Positions 1-9,027 of a DNA stretch of 64,000 nt are shown here, piece by piece. Position 1 is the stretch's first letter. The number at the start of each line of letters is the position of its first letter. A program made the translations under genes and the position numbers. The DNA comes from Streptomyces chartreusis. GTDB taxonomy: Bacteria > Actinomycetota > Actinomycetes > Streptomycetales > Streptomycetaceae. The DNA lies in NCBI RefSeq assembly GCF_008704715.1, contig NZ_CP023689.1, forward strand, positions 1,736,001 to 1,800,000. The letters run 5' to 3'. The notes beneath the pieces were generated by a model. It was given only the letters and a program-made list of their open reading frames with translations, ran no database searches and was not told where the DNA came from.

Positions 1-1
1 G

Positions 2-289
2 GGCACCTCGATGGAGATCCGGGACGTGACGATGGACTTCGCGTACGGCGAATCCTTCACGGAGTCGAGCCCGGAGGCCTACGAGCGGCTCATCCTGGAT
101 GTCCTCCTCGGGGACGCCAATTTGTTCCCCCGTCACCAGGAAGTGGAAGAGTCCTGGAAGATCCTCGATCCGATCGAGGAGTACTGGGACACACACGGCA
201 GGCCGGCGCGGTACGCGTCCGGGAGCTGGGGACCCGAGGAAGCCGACGAGATGCTCGCACGAGACGGACGGAGCTGGCGCAGGCCATGA
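2..289 (+). CDS. zwf: Glucose-6-phosphate dehydrogenase, C-terminal part (cut by window start)
   Basis: This is the last 95 codons of a glucose-6-phosphate dehydrogenase, the enzyme that oxidises glucose 6-phosphate and yields NADPH at the entry to the oxidative pentose phosphate pathway. The visible part contains the family's C-terminal segment: the EAYERLILD stretch, then FPRHQEVEESWKILDPI, ending in the tail that follows the WGP motif. The frame is open back to base 2, so the start lies outside the window and no start codon should be assigned here. The stop overlaps the opcA start by 4 bases (ATGA), indicating translational coupling. The opcA, pgi and gnd genes that follow support the call strongly. 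Confidence 0.95.
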   Translation, partial: GTSMEIRDVTMDFAYGESFTESSPEAYERLILDVLLGDANLFPRHQEVEESWKILDPIEEYWDTHGRPARYASGSWGPEEADEMLARDGRSWRRP

Positions 290-1221
290 AGATCGACCTG
301 AGCGACACCACGGCAAGCAAGATCAACAAGGCGTTGGTGCAGGGCCGCCGCGCGATCGGCACGCCGGCCGTGGGCATGGTCCTGACGATGGTCATCGTCA
401 CGGACGAGGAGAACGCCTACGACTCGATCAAGGCGGCCGAGGAGGCGTCGCACGAACACCCGGCGCGCACCCTGGTCGTCATCAAGCGGCACGCCCGCAC
501 CCCGCGCGACCGCACCCGCTCCCACCTCGACGCCGAGGTCCGGGTGGGCGCCGACGCCGGCACCGGCGAGACGGTGATCCTGCGAATGTACGGCGAGGTG
601 TCCGACCACGCCGACTCGGTGGTGCTGCCGCTGCTGCTGCCGGACGCGCCGGTCGTGGTGTGGTGGCCGGTGGACGCGCCGGAGAACCCGTCGAAGGACC
701 CGCTGGGCGCGCTGGCCCAGCGCCGGATCACCGACCTGTACACCACCGAGACCCCGCTCGCGGACCTGGACGTCCGCGCCCGTTCCTACGCGCCCGGCGA
801 CACCGACCTCGCCTGGACCCGGCTCACCCCGTGGCGGTCGATGCTCGCCGCCGCCCTGGACCAGGCGCGGGTGCCGATCGTGTCGGCGGTCGTGGAGGCC
901 GAGGCCGACAACCCGGCCGCCGAGCTGCTGGCGCGCTGGCTGGAGGCCCGGCTGCACGTCACCGCCGAGCGGGTCGTGACCGCCGGACCGGTCGTCACGG
1001 GCGTGCGCCTGGGCACCGAGAACGGCGAGATCGTCATCGACCGCCCCGAGGGACCGCTGGCCACGCTGTCCCTGCCGGACCAGCCCTCACGCACCCTCGC
1101 GCTGAAGGTCCGCACCACCTCCGAACTCATTGCCGAGGAGCTCAGGCGCCTCGACGCCGACGAGATGTACGCCATCGCCCTGCGGGGCGAGGCCGGCAAG
1201 GAGACCTCCACCCATGTCTGA
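286..1221 (+). CDS. opcA: Glucose-6-phosphate dehydrogenase assembly protein OpcA
   Basis: OpcA binds and activates glucose-6-phosphate dehydrogenase in cyanobacteria and actinobacteria and has no catalytic role of its own. The 311-residue protein begins [17 protein letters not shown] and carries the family's [12 protein letters not shown] region near residue 125 and the C-terminal [15 protein letters not shown] segment. Its length is normal for the family. The ATG at 286 lies in the ATGA overlap with the zwf stop, which fixes the start. The gene overlaps pgi by 8 bases at its 3' end. The position directly after zwf is the usual actinobacterial arrangement. Confidence 0.95.
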   Translation: MKIDLSDTTASKINKALVQGRRAIGTPAVGMVLTMVIVTDEENAYDSIKAAEEASHEHPARTLVVIKRHARTPRDRTRSHLDAEVRVGADAGTGETVILRMYGEVSDHADSVVLPLLLPDAPVVVWWPVDAPENPSKDPLGALAQRRITDLYTTETPLADLDVRARSYAPGDTDLAWTRLTPWRSMLAAALDQARVPIVSAVVEAEADNPAAELLARWLEARLHVTAERVVTAGPVVTGVRLGTENGEIVIDRPEGPLATLSLPDQPSRTLALKVRTTSELIAEELRRLDADEMYAIALRGEAGKETSTHV

Positions 1222-2878
1222 CTCGCTGTCCGGTTCCCCGAGGCTCAACCGCCGTCCCGAGTGGGCGGCCCTGGAGGACCACCGTGCGGAGGCGATGCAG
1301 CGCCCGCAGCTGCGTGAGCTGTTCGCCGCCGACCCCTCCCGCGCCGAGCGGTACGTCGTGCGGGTGGGCGATCTGCGCATCGACTACTCCAAGCACCTGA
1401 TCGACGACGAGACGCTCGCCCTGCTGCACGAACTGGCCGTCGCCACCGATGTGTCGGGGCTGCGCGACGCCATGTTCCGCGGCGAGAAGATCAACGTCAC
1501 CGAGGACCGGGCGGTGCTGCACACCGCGCTGCGGGCGCCTCGGGACGCGGTGATCGAGGTGGACGGCGAGAACGTCGTGCCCAAGGTGCACGCCGTGCTC
1601 GACAAGATGAGCGGCTTCGCCGAGCGCGTCCGTTCCGGCGCCTGGACCGGGTACACCGGCAAGCGGATCAGGAACGTCGTCAACATCGGCATCGGCGGCT
1701 CCGACCTCGGCCCCGCGATGGCGTACGAGGCGCTCCGCCCGTTCAGCGCACGGGAGTTGACGTTCCGGTTCGTCTCCAACGTCGACGGTGCCGACCTGCA
1801 CGAGGCCGTGCGGGACCTGGACCCGGCCGAGACGCTGTTCATCGTGGCGTCCAAGACGTTCACCACGATCGAGACGATCACCAACGCCACCTCGGCCCGC
1901 TCATGGCTCCTGGAGGGGCTCGGCGGCGAGGAGAAGGCGGTCGCGAAGCACTTCGTGGCGCTGTCGACCAACGCCGGCAAGGTCACCGGGTTCGGCATCG
2001 ACCCGGACAACATGTTCGAGTTCTGGGACTGGGTCGGCGGCCGCTACTCCTACGACTCGGCGATCGGCCTGTCCCTGATGATCGCCATCGGCCCGGCCCA
2101 GTTCCGGGCGATGCTCGACGGCTTCCACACCGTCGACGAGCACTTCAGGAGCGCGCCCGCCGAGGGCAACGCCCCAATGATCATGGGCCTGCTGGGCATC
2201 TGGTACGGCAACCTCTTCGGCGCCGAGTCCCATGCGGTGCTGCCGTACAGCCACTACCTGTCGAAGTTCACGGCCTACCTCCAGCAGCTGGACATGGAGT
2301 CCAACGGCAAGTCGGTGGACCGGGACGGACACGTCGTGGGCTGGGAGACCGGTCCGGTGGTGTGGGGCACGCCCGGCACCAACGGGCAGCACGCCTACTA
2401 CCAGCTGATCCACCAGGGCACCCGGCTGATCCCGGCCGACCTGATCGGCTTCGCCCGCCCGGTCGCCGAGCTGAGCGGCGAACTGGCGGCGCAGCACGAC
2501 CTGTTGATGGCGAACCTGTTCGCGCAGGGCCAGGCGCTGGCCTTCGGCAAGACCGCCGACGAGGTCCGCGCGGAGGGTGTGCCCGAGGCGCAGGTCCCGC
2601 ACCGCACCTTCCTCGGCAACCACCCCACGACCACGATCCTCGCCCGTGAGCTGACCCCGTCGGTCCTCGGCCAGCTGATCGCCCTCTACGAGCACAAGGT
2701 CTTCGTGCAGGGCGCGGTGTGGAACATCGACTCCTTCGACCAGTGGGGCGTGGAGCTCGGCAAGGTCCTCGCCAAGCGGGTCGAGCCCGCCCTCACCGAG
2801 GACGCCGACGTGCCCGGTCTCGACGCCTCCACCGCCGCCCTCGTGGCCGCCTACCGTGAACTCAAGGAAGTGAACTGA
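1214..2878 (+). CDS. pgi: Glucose-6-phosphate isomerase
   Basis: The enzyme interconverts glucose 6-phosphate and fructose 6-phosphate. The 554-residue protein has the expected landmarks: the sugar-phosphate-binding [11 protein letters not shown] segment near residue 156, SKTFTTIET near 215, GRYS near 276, and a C-terminal Gln-Trp-Gly-Val-Glu-Leu-Gly stretch. The ATG at 1214 gives a normal N-terminus ([17 protein letters not shown]). An upstream in-frame ATG at 1130 would add 28 residues of opcA-overlapping, arginine-rich sequence unlike the family. Placing pgi in a zwf-opcA operon suggests it returns fructose 6-phosphate to glucose 6-phosphate so the oxidative pathway can cycle for NADPH. 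Many Streptomyces carry a second pgi elsewhere. Confidence 0.95.
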   Translation: MSDSLSGSPRLNRRPEWAALEDHRAEAMQRPQLRELFAADPSRAERYVVRVGDLRIDYSKHLIDDETLALLHELAVATDVSGLRDAMFRGEKINVTEDRAVLHTALRAPRDAVIEVDGENVVPKVHAVLDKMSGFAERVRSGAWTGYTGKRIRNVVNIGIGGSDLGPAMAYEALRPFSARELTFRFVSNVDGADLHEAVRDLDPAETLFIVASKTFTTIETITNATSARSWLLEGLGGEEKAVAKHFVALSTNAGKVTGFGIDPDNMFEFWDWVGGRYSYDSAIGLSLMIAIGPAQFRAMLDGFHTVDEHFRSAPAEGNAPMIMGLLGIWYGNLFGAESHAVLPYSHYLSKFTAYLQQLDMESNGKSVDRDGHVVGWETGPVVWGTPGTNGQHAYYQLIHQGTRLIPADLIGFARPVAELSGELAAQHDLLMANLFAQGQALAFGKTADEVRAEGVPEAQVPHRTFLGNHPTTTILARELTPSVLGQLIALYEHKVFVQGAVWNIDSFDQWGVELGKVLAKRVEPALTEDADVPGLDASTAALVAAYRELKEVN

Positions 2879-2879
2879 T

Positions 2880-3758
2880 ATGCAGCTCGGTCTCATCGGT
2901 CTCGGCAAGATGGGCGGCAACATGCGCGAGCGGATCCGCCGCGCCGGCCACACCGTCGTCGGCTACGACCGCAACCCCGAGGTCTCCGACGTCAAGAGCC
3001 TCGAAGAGCTGGTCGAGCAGCTCGACGCGCCGCGCACGGTGTGGGTGATGGTCCCGGCCGGCACCGCCACGCAGGGCGTCGTCGACGAACTCAAGGACCT
3101 GCTGTCCCCGGGCGACACGGTGGTCGACGGCGGCAACTCCCGCTGGACGGACGACGAGAAGCACGCCGCCGAGCTCGGCATCAAGGGCATCGGCTTCGTC
3201 GACGCGGGCGTCTCCGGCGGTGTGTGGGGCCTGGAGAACGGCTACGCGCTGATGGTCGGCGGCGACAAGGAGCACGTGGAGCGGCTCCAGCCCGTCTTCG
3301 AGGCGCTCAAGCCGGAAGGGCCGTACGGCTATGTCCACGCGGGCCGGGTCGGTGCCGGGCACTTCTCGAAGATGGTCCACAACGGCATCGAGTACGCCAT
3401 GATGCAGGCCTACGCCGAGGGCTGGGAGCTGCTGGAGAAGGTCAACTCGGTGGACAACGTCCGTGAGGTGTTCCGCTCCTGGCAGCAGGGCACGGTCATC
3501 CGCTCCTGGCTGCTGGACCTCGCCGTGAACGCCCTCGACGAGGACGAGCACCTGAAGAAGCTGAAGGGCTTCGCGCAGGACTCCGGCGAGGGCCGGTGGA
3601 CCGTCGAGGCGGCCATCGACCACGCCGTGCCGCTGCCCGCGATCACGGCGTCCCTGTTCGCCCGGTTCGCCTCGCGGCAGGACGACTCCCCGCAGATGAA
3701 GATGATCGCGGCGCTGCGCAACCAGTTCGGCGGGCACGCGGTCGAGTCGAAGGAGTAG
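2880..3758 (+). CDS. gnd: 6-phosphogluconate dehydrogenase, short (YqeC/GntZ) type
   Basis: It catalyses oxidative decarboxylation of 6-phosphogluconate to ribulose 5-phosphate. The protein has 292 residues, the length of the short class rather than the roughly 470-residue E. coli type. The nucleotide-binding motif GLGKMGGNM starts at residue 6, followed by the VDGGNS segment near residue 82, the substrate-binding GVSGGVWGLENGYALMVGG region near 110, and KMVHNGIEYAMMQAY near 164, where Lys and Asn are the catalytic pair. The ATG lies one base after the pgi stop. Absence of an aspartate-rich NAD signature was not assessed, so the coenzyme preference is open. Confidence 0.93.
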   Translation: MQLGLIGLGKMGGNMRERIRRAGHTVVGYDRNPEVSDVKSLEELVEQLDAPRTVWVMVPAGTATQGVVDELKDLLSPGDTVVDGGNSRWTDDEKHAAELGIKGIGFVDAGVSGGVWGLENGYALMVGGDKEHVERLQPVFEALKPEGPYGYVHAGRVGAGHFSKMVHNGIEYAMMQAYAEGWELLEKVNSVDNVREVFRSWQQGTVIRSWLLDLAVNALDEDEHLKKLKGFAQDSGEGRWTVEAAIDHAVPLPAITASLFARFASRQDDSPQMKMIAALRNQFGGHAVESKE

Positions 3759-3764
3759 CGGACC

Positions 3765-4352
3765 GTGGGGGATCTCCTTCTGGTCCGCCACGGTGAGACG
3801 GAGTGGAGCAGGTCGGGACAGCACACCAGCTTCACCGACCTGCCCCTGACCCAGGACGGCGAGGAACAGGCCAAGTCGCTCGCCCCGCTCCTGTCCGGCC
3901 GGACCTTCGCCCTGGCGCTCACCAGCCCGCTCGGCCGCGCGGTCCGCACCGCCGAACTGGCGGGCGTGACCGGGGCCGTACCCGACCCCGATCTCCACGA
4001 GTGGGACTACGGCGGCTACGAGGGCGTCACCACCGTCGACATCCACCGCACCCGTCCCGACTGGTACCTGTGGACCGACGGCGTGGCACCCGGCCCGCCC
4101 GACCACCCGGGCGAGTCGCCGGCCGAGGTGGGAGCGCGGGCCGACCGGGTGCTCGCCCGGGTCGCGGCGGCGCTGCCGGACGGCGATGTGGTCCTCGTGG
4201 CGCACGGGCACTTCCTGCGGGTCGTCACGGCCCGCCGGCTGGGGCTCGCCCCTGCGGACGGACGGCTGTTCCAGCTGGCCACGGGCACGGTGAGCCGGCT
4301 GTCGACCGAGCACGGCCGGCCGGTGATCGCGCAGTGGAACACCCGGTCCTGA
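3765..4352 (+). CDS. Histidine phosphatase family protein (phosphoglycerate-mutase-like)
   Basis: The protein has 195 residues and starts with GTG. The signature LVRHGETEW at residues 5-13 supplies the catalytic His and its Arg, TSPLGRAVRTAEL near 53 supplies the second Arg, and a glutamate and VLVAHGHFLRV near 144 complete the site. This is the cofactor-dependent phosphatase/mutase fold. Small acid phosphatases with this architecture hydrolyse sugar phosphates or other phosphomonoesters, so a true phosphoglycerate mutase role is unlikely. It follows gnd after 6 bases and is probably the last gene of the pentose phosphate operon, since a hairpin follows. The substrate cannot be read from sequence. 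Confidence 0.85.
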   Translation: MGDLLLVRHGETEWSRSGQHTSFTDLPLTQDGEEQAKSLAPLLSGRTFALALTSPLGRAVRTAELAGVTGAVPDPDLHEWDYGGYEGVTTVDIHRTRPDWYLWTDGVAPGPPDHPGESPAEVGARADRVLARVAAALPDGDVVLVAHGHFLRVVTARRLGLAPADGRLFQLATGTVSRLSTEHGRPVIAQWNTRS

Positions 4353-4371
4353 ACTCCCCGGTGCCGGGTCG

Positions 4372-4400
4372 CGCAGTGGGCGCGGCCCTCGGCCACTGCG
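4372..4400 (+). terminator. Hairpin after the pentose phosphate operon
   Basis: A perfect 8-base-pair inverted repeat (CGCAGTGG at 4372-4379 and CCACTGCG at 4393-4400) with a 13-base loop lies 20 bases after the histidine phosphatase stop. There is no T run, as is common in Streptomyces. The rest of the 290-base gap (4353-4642) shows no credible gene. Confidence 0.45.
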
Positions 4401-4602
4401 GATGCGGCCGGGTGGGGTTGCTGGGATGCTGAGGTGTGGGCGGGACCGGCACCGGGTTCCTGCCCGCCTCAGCGCGCCCTCCTGACGTGCCCGAGTGCCG
4501 CTCTCCGCAGGGTTGTTCACATCCGGAACATCCGGGAGCACATCGGCGCGAACCTTCGCTGCGGCTGCCACGGGCCCGTCGGTAGCGTGCTGGCCCCTGC
4601 CA

Positions 4603-4628
4603 CGTACGCATCCGTACGCAGTCGTACG
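4603..4628 (+). promoter_or_regulatory. Three phased CGTACG palindromes before the dioxygenase gene
   Basis: The palindromic hexamer CGTACG occurs at 4603-4608, 4613-4618 and 4623-4628, exactly 10 bases apart, so all three face the same side of the helix. The array ends 14 bases before the ATG at 4643 and touches the ribosome binding site GAAGGAAG. This looks like an operator or processing element. No matching regulator is visible nearby. Confidence 0.4.
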
Positions 4629-4642
4629 AAGGAAGTCCACCG

Positions 4643-7507
4643 ATGGCCGAGTCAGGGCAGCAGCACGAGCAGCGCTACGAACGGTACGAAGGCGGCAGTC
4701 CGCGAGCGGAGCGGCTGGTGTTCGAACGGCTGGCCCGCGAGCTGATGCGGGTGCAGGTCAAGAACCGGCGGGCCGGGGGCGGGCCGGTCGCCCGGGCCTT
4801 CCACGCGAAGGCGCCGGTGGCCGTGGAGAACGCGCGGCTGCGCTTCCACGACGACCTCCCGGCGGCCCTGCGCGTGGGGTTCGCACGGCCGGGCGCCGAG
4901 TATCCGGCGACCGTCCGGCTGTCCGGCGCGAGCGGCATCCGGCAGGGCGACGGCTCGCCCGATCTGCGCGGTGCGGCCGTCAGGGTGCGGGTGACGGAGG
5001 AGGAGAGCCACGATCTGCTGGCGACCAGCCATCCGGTCTCGCATGCCGCGAACGCCCGGGAGTTCGTGGCCTTCGCCAAGGCGATGGCGGGCGCCCGCAG
5101 CCCCTTGCGGAAGGCGTTCGCGCTGCTGGTGAAGCTGCCCCTGGCCGTCGGGCCGCGGACCGCCGGCCGGATGCGGCGCAATGTGCGGGCGGCGACACGG
5201 CACACCGTCGACTCCCTCGCGACGGAGACGTACTGGAGCCGGGGCGCCATGCTGTGGGGCGAGGCCGGCCCGGTGCGGTTCCTGCTGCGGCCGGCGCCGG
5301 GCAGCGCCCCCGCGCCCACCCCGGACCGCGGTGAGACGGACTTCCTGCACCGGGAGTTCGCCGACCGGCTGGCGCGCGGCCCCGTCGAGTACGACCTGTG
5401 CGTGCAGCGGTTCGTGGACGAGCGGCACACTCCGGTCGAGGACGCCTCGGTGGAGTGGACGGACGGCATGTCGCCCGCGCTCCCGGTCGCCCGCCTGACC
5501 ATCCCCGGCCAGGACCTGGACAGCGCCGAGGCACACGCGACCGCACGCCGGATCGAGGACCTCGCCTTCAACCCCTGGTACACGACCGAGGAGTTCCGCC
5601 CGCTCGGCAACATCAACCGGGCCCGCAAGGCCGCGTACCAGGCGTCGAGCGCGCACCGGCTGGGGCTGCGGTTCGTCACCGGGGAGCCGCTGCGCAACAG
5701 GGTGCTGGGACGGCCGGTCGAGGCGGCGTTCGGGCTGCTGAACCGGTATGTGCCCTGGCACCGACTGCCGGTGCAGCCGAGTCTGCTGAACCTCGTGTTC
5801 CTGCGCCGGGTGCTGCGCCGGCTGAACCTGATCGACACCGAGCCGCGCGAGGCACCCCCGCGCGCCCAGCGGGTGCCCGAGCCGATCCCGGAGCATCTGC
5901 GCGGCGAACGGTCCTACGACGGCACGTACAACGATCTGTCGGACCCGCGGATGGGCGCCGTCGGCTCGGCCTTCGGGCGCAATCTCCGGCCCGACCACCG
6001 CCCCGACCTCCACGACACCCCGAACCCGGTGACGGTGAGCCGCCGGCTCCTGTACCGCGAGAGCTTCCTGCCCGCGACCTCGCTGAACGTGCTGGCCGCG
6101 GCCTGGATCCAGTTCCAGGTGCACGACTGGGTCAACCACCGGCGCCACAAGCCCGGTGAGCGCTCCGTCGAGGTGCCGTTGCCGCCCGGCAGCGGGCCGT
6201 GGCACAACACACCGGGCGGGCCGGACGAGAACGTGATGCGGTTCGCGGAGAACGAGGGCATCGAGGTGCCGGGCCGGCCGCCCCTCCTCTTCGGCAACAC
6301 CGCCTCCCACTGGTGGGACGGCTCGGAGGTGTACGGCGGCGACGAACGGACCGCCCGTTTCCTGCGCGAGGCCGACGGGCGTGCCGAACTCCGCCTGGAG
6401 GACGGGCATCTGCCGGCCGGCGGCAACGGCGGGATCCCGCTGACGGGGTTCAGCGACAACTGGTGGATGGGGCTGAGCGCCATGCACACGTTGTTCGCGC
6501 GGGAGCACAACGCGGTGTGCGCCGCGCTGCGCGCCGAGTACCCGGCGATGGGCGAGGAGCGGATCTACCAGACCGCCCGGCTGGTGGTCTCCGCGCTGAT
6601 CGCGAAGATCCACACGGTGGAGTGGACCCCGGCGATCCTCGCGACCGAGGCGATCGACATCGCCCTGCACACCAACTGGCAGGGCCCGCCCCGCAAATGG
6701 CTGGACCGGCTGGGCCTGTGGCTGTTGGAGGCGCACTCGCTCACCGGCATCCCGAAGACACTGCCGGACCACCACACGGCGCCGTACTCCCTCACCGAGG
6801 ACTTCGTCACCGTCTACCGCATGCACCCGCTGATCCCGGACGACTTCGAGCTGCGCGAGCACCACTTCGGGCAGCGCCTGGAGACGGTCGGCTTCCTGGA
6901 CATCCAGGGCGGCGCGGCCGAGGCGCGGATCCGCAAGACGGGCCTGGCGAACACTCTGTACTCGTTCGGTATCGCCCACCCCGGCGCGATCACCCTGCAC
7001 AACTTCCCGCGCTCGCTCCAGCGGTTCGAGCGGGAGAGCGAGATCATCGATCTGTCGGTGGTGGACCTGGTGCGCACGCGGCGGCGCGGCGTGCCCCGCT
7101 ACAACGACTTCCGTGCGGGGCTGCACCAGCCGCGCCTGCGTTCCTTCGAGGAGCTGACGGAGAACGCCGAGACACTGGCGCGGCTGAAGGAGGTCTACCG
7201 CTCGGTCGACGAGATCGACACCGTGGTGGGGCTGTTCGGGGAGAACCCGCCGACCGGATTCGGCTTCAGCGACACCGCGTTCCGGGTGTTCATCCTGATG
7301 GCGAGCCGGCGCCTGCAGTCCGACCGGTTCCTCACCGTCGACTACCGGCCCGAGGTGTACACGCCGCTGGGTATCGACTGGGTGGAGCGGGGCGGCATGG
7401 ACTCCGTGATCCAGCGGCACTGCCCGGAGCTGGCGCCGCTGCTGCCGCGCGGGGCGAGCGCCTTCGCGCCGTGGCGGGCGGTGCGGCCGTCCGACGGCCC
7501 TTCATGA
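4643..7507 (+). CDS. Catalase-like domain fused to a haem fatty-acid dioxygenase
   Basis: This 954-residue protein joins two haem domains. Residues about 30-350 resemble the catalase / coral allene oxide synthase family: a distal His candidate His54 in RAFHAKAPV, and the proximal Arg-x-x-x-Tyr motif at Arg328-Tyr332 within NINRARKAAYQASSAHRLG. Residues about 420-950 match the animal haem peroxidase / cyclooxygenase superfamily: distal His494 in QFQVHDW, LFAREHN at 617-623, and VYRMHPLIPDDF at 724-735. The last motif holds the proximal His728 and Tyr725 at the place of the cyclooxygenase catalytic Tyr. Keeping that Tyr favours a fatty-acid dioxygenase over a plain peroxidase. I infer a bifunctional oxylipin synthase that makes a hydroperoxide and converts it. 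The start has a good GAAGGAAG site. Confidence 0.75.
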   Translation: MAESGQQHEQRYERYEGGSPRAERLVFERLARELMRVQVKNRRAGGGPVARAFHAKAPVAVENARLRFHDDLPAALRVGFARPGAEYPATVRLSGASGIRQGDGSPDLRGAAVRVRVTEEESHDLLATSHPVSHAANAREFVAFAKAMAGARSPLRKAFALLVKLPLAVGPRTAGRMRRNVRAATRHTVDSLATETYWSRGAMLWGEAGPVRFLLRPAPGSAPAPTPDRGETDFLHREFADRLARGPVEYDLCVQRFVDERHTPVEDASVEWTDGMSPALPVARLTIPGQDLDSAEAHATARRIEDLAFNPWYTTEEFRPLGNINRARKAAYQASSAHRLGLRFVTGEPLRNRVLGRPVEAAFGLLNRYVPWHRLPVQPSLLNLVFLRRVLRRLNLIDTEPREAPPRAQRVPEPIPEHLRGERSYDGTYNDLSDPRMGAVGSAFGRNLRPDHRPDLHDTPNPVTVSRRLLYRESFLPATSLNVLAAAWIQFQVHDWVNHRRHKPGERSVEVPLPPGSGPWHNTPGGPDENVMRFAENEGIEVPGRPPLLFGNTASHWWDGSEVYGGDERTARFLREADGRAELRLEDGHLPAGGNGGIPLTGFSDNWWMGLSAMHTLFAREHNAVCAALRAEYPAMGEERIYQTARLVVSALIAKIHTVEWTPAILATEAIDIALHTNWQGPPRKWLDRLGLWLLEAHSLTGIPKTLPDHHTAPYSLTEDFVTVYRMHPLIPDDFELREHHFGQRLETVGFLDIQGGAAEARIRKTGLANTLYSFGIAHPGAITLHNFPRSLQRFERESEIIDLSVVDLVRTRRRGVPRYNDFRAGLHQPRLRSFEELTENAETLARLKEVYRSVDEIDTVVGLFGENPPTGFGFSDTAFRVFILMASRRLQSDRFLTVDYRPEVYTPLGIDWVERGGMDSVIQRHCPELAPLLPRGASAFAPWRAVRPSDGPS

Positions 7508-7560
7508 GCCGGTGGGCGGTGAGTTGACAGGTTCGGCGGCCGGCGTCAGAGTCCCGGCTG

Positions 7561-9027
7561 ATGGAGATCAACGATCTGACGCCGGCCGAGCTGCGGGTGT
7601 GGCAGGCCTTCCCCAGGGGTGAGGCCGTCGACTTCCGCGCGGCGCGGGACGAGAGCGCGGCCGACGGTGCCGACTGGGGGCCGCAACGGACCCTGCGCGC
7701 CACGGTGTTGCGGGCGCTGCTGCTAGACGGCCCGGTCGTCGGCGGTGAGGTGGCCGCGCTCAAGGTCGCGGGCGCGCGGATCACCGGCGCGCTGGATCTG
7801 CGGTACGCGACCGTCGAGAGCGTCGCGCGCCTGAGTCAGTGCCGGTTCGACGACGTCCCGGATCTCTCCGGCGCGCAGCTGAAGTACCTCAATCTGTCCG
7901 GCTCCGACCTGCCCGGTCTGGCGGGCGCGCGGATCCGCGTCGACGGCGGGCTGCGGCTGGCGAAGTGCCGGTTCCGTGGGCCGGTGCGGCTCGGCGGGGC
8001 GCAGATCGCCGGGGCGCTGTATCTGGAGGACGCCGAGATCACCGCGCCCGAGGGGACCGAGGACCCGGTCCTCCAGCTCCATCAGGTGACCGTCGGCGAG
8101 GACCTGTGCGCGTCACGGCTGCGCACGCGCGGCGAGGTCCGGCTGAACGGGGCCACGGTCAGCGGCTCGCTGCGGCTGGAGGGCGCCGAACTGAGGCATC
8201 CCGGCGAGTTCGTCCTGAGCGCGGAGGCCATGGAGGTGGGCGCCAACGTCCTCGGCAGACGGCTGAGCGCGCACGGCCGTATCGACCTGCGCGGCGCCCG
8301 CGTTCCCGGCCGGCTCGACCTGCTGCACAGCCGGCTGTCCAACCCCGGCGGCACCGCGATACGGGCGAGCAGCTGCGTCATCGGCGAGGTATGGCTGCGC
8401 CGGGGCCCGCGGATGGAGGGGATGCTCAACCTGCGGCGCTCCCAGATAGAGCATCTCAACCTGGCGCCGGAGATGCTCCCGGACCAGGTCCGTCTCCTCG
8501 ACCTCACGTACACGTCGCTGACCCCGCACGTGCCGCCCGAGCAGCGGCTGCCCATGCTGGAACGGGACGAGGACACCTTCGACCCGCACGGGTACGAGCA
8601 GTTGACCGCCGCCTACCGCCGTACCGGCGACGATCACGCGGCCCGGCTCGTGCAGCTCGCGAAGCAGCGCCGGCACCGCAGCACCCTGCCCTGGTACGGC
8701 CGGCTGTGGGGCCATGTCCAGGACGCCACCGTCGGTTACGGCTTCCGGCCGATGCGGGCACTGGGCTGGCTGCTGTCCCTGCTCGCGGTCGGCTCGGTGG
8801 CGTTCGCGCTGCATCAGCCCCCGGCCCTGAAGGCGGGCGAGGCACCGCACTTCAACCCCGTCTTCTACACGCTGGACCTGCTGCTGCCGGTGATCTCCTT
8901 CGGTCAGGAGCCGGCGTTCGCCCCGGAGGGCCCGCAACAGGCCCTGGCATACGCCCTGGTCCTGCTCGGCTGGATCCTGGCCACCACGGTCATCGCCGGT
9001 GTGACCCGCACGGTCAGCCGCCAATGA
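7561..9027 (+). CDS. Pentapeptide-like beta-solenoid protein with C-terminal membrane segments
   Basis: I do not recognise a function. The 488-residue protein has a short alpha-helical N-terminus, then from about residue 60 to 310 many degenerate repeats of the kind GARITGALDLRYATV / GAQIAGALYLEDAEI, with a Leu or Ile at the centre of each five-residue turn. That predicts a right-handed beta solenoid. A cytoplasmic segment follows. Two hydrophobic helices (about 400-420 and 460-480) near the C-terminus suggest membrane anchoring, with a re-entrant hydrophobic stretch between them. Streptomyces homologues are often labelled 'membrane-associated oxidoreductase', but no cofactor motif is visible to support that. 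The 3' end overlaps the convergent quiC gene by 14 bases. Confidence 0.6.
   Translation: MEINDLTPAELRVWQAFPRGEAVDFRAARDESAADGADWGPQRTLRATVLRALLLDGPVVGGEVAALKVAGARITGALDLRYATVESVARLSQCRFDDVPDLSGAQLKYLNLSGSDLPGLAGARIRVDGGLRLAKCRFRGPVRLGGAQIAGALYLEDAEITAPEGTEDPVLQLHQVTVGEDLCASRLRTRGEVRLNGATVSGSLRLEGAELRHPGEFVLSAEAMEVGANVLGRRLSAHGRIDLRGARVPGRLDLLHSRLSNPGGTAIRASSCVIGEVWLRRGPRMEGMLNLRRSQIEHLNLAPEMLPDQVRLLDLTYTSLTPHVPPEQRLPMLERDEDTFDPHGYEQLTAAYRRTGDDHAARLVQLAKQRRHRSTLPWYGRLWGHVQDATVGYGFRPMRALGWLLSLLAVGSVAFALHQPPALKAGEAPHFNPVFYTLDLLLPVISFGQEPAFAPEGPQQALAYALVLLGWILATTVIAGVTRTVSRQ

Noticed and set aside
4652..7420. A 922-codon minus-strand frame opposite the haem dioxygenase gene
   Set aside because: Antisense shadow; it lacks motifs, whereas the plus strand has all haem ligands.
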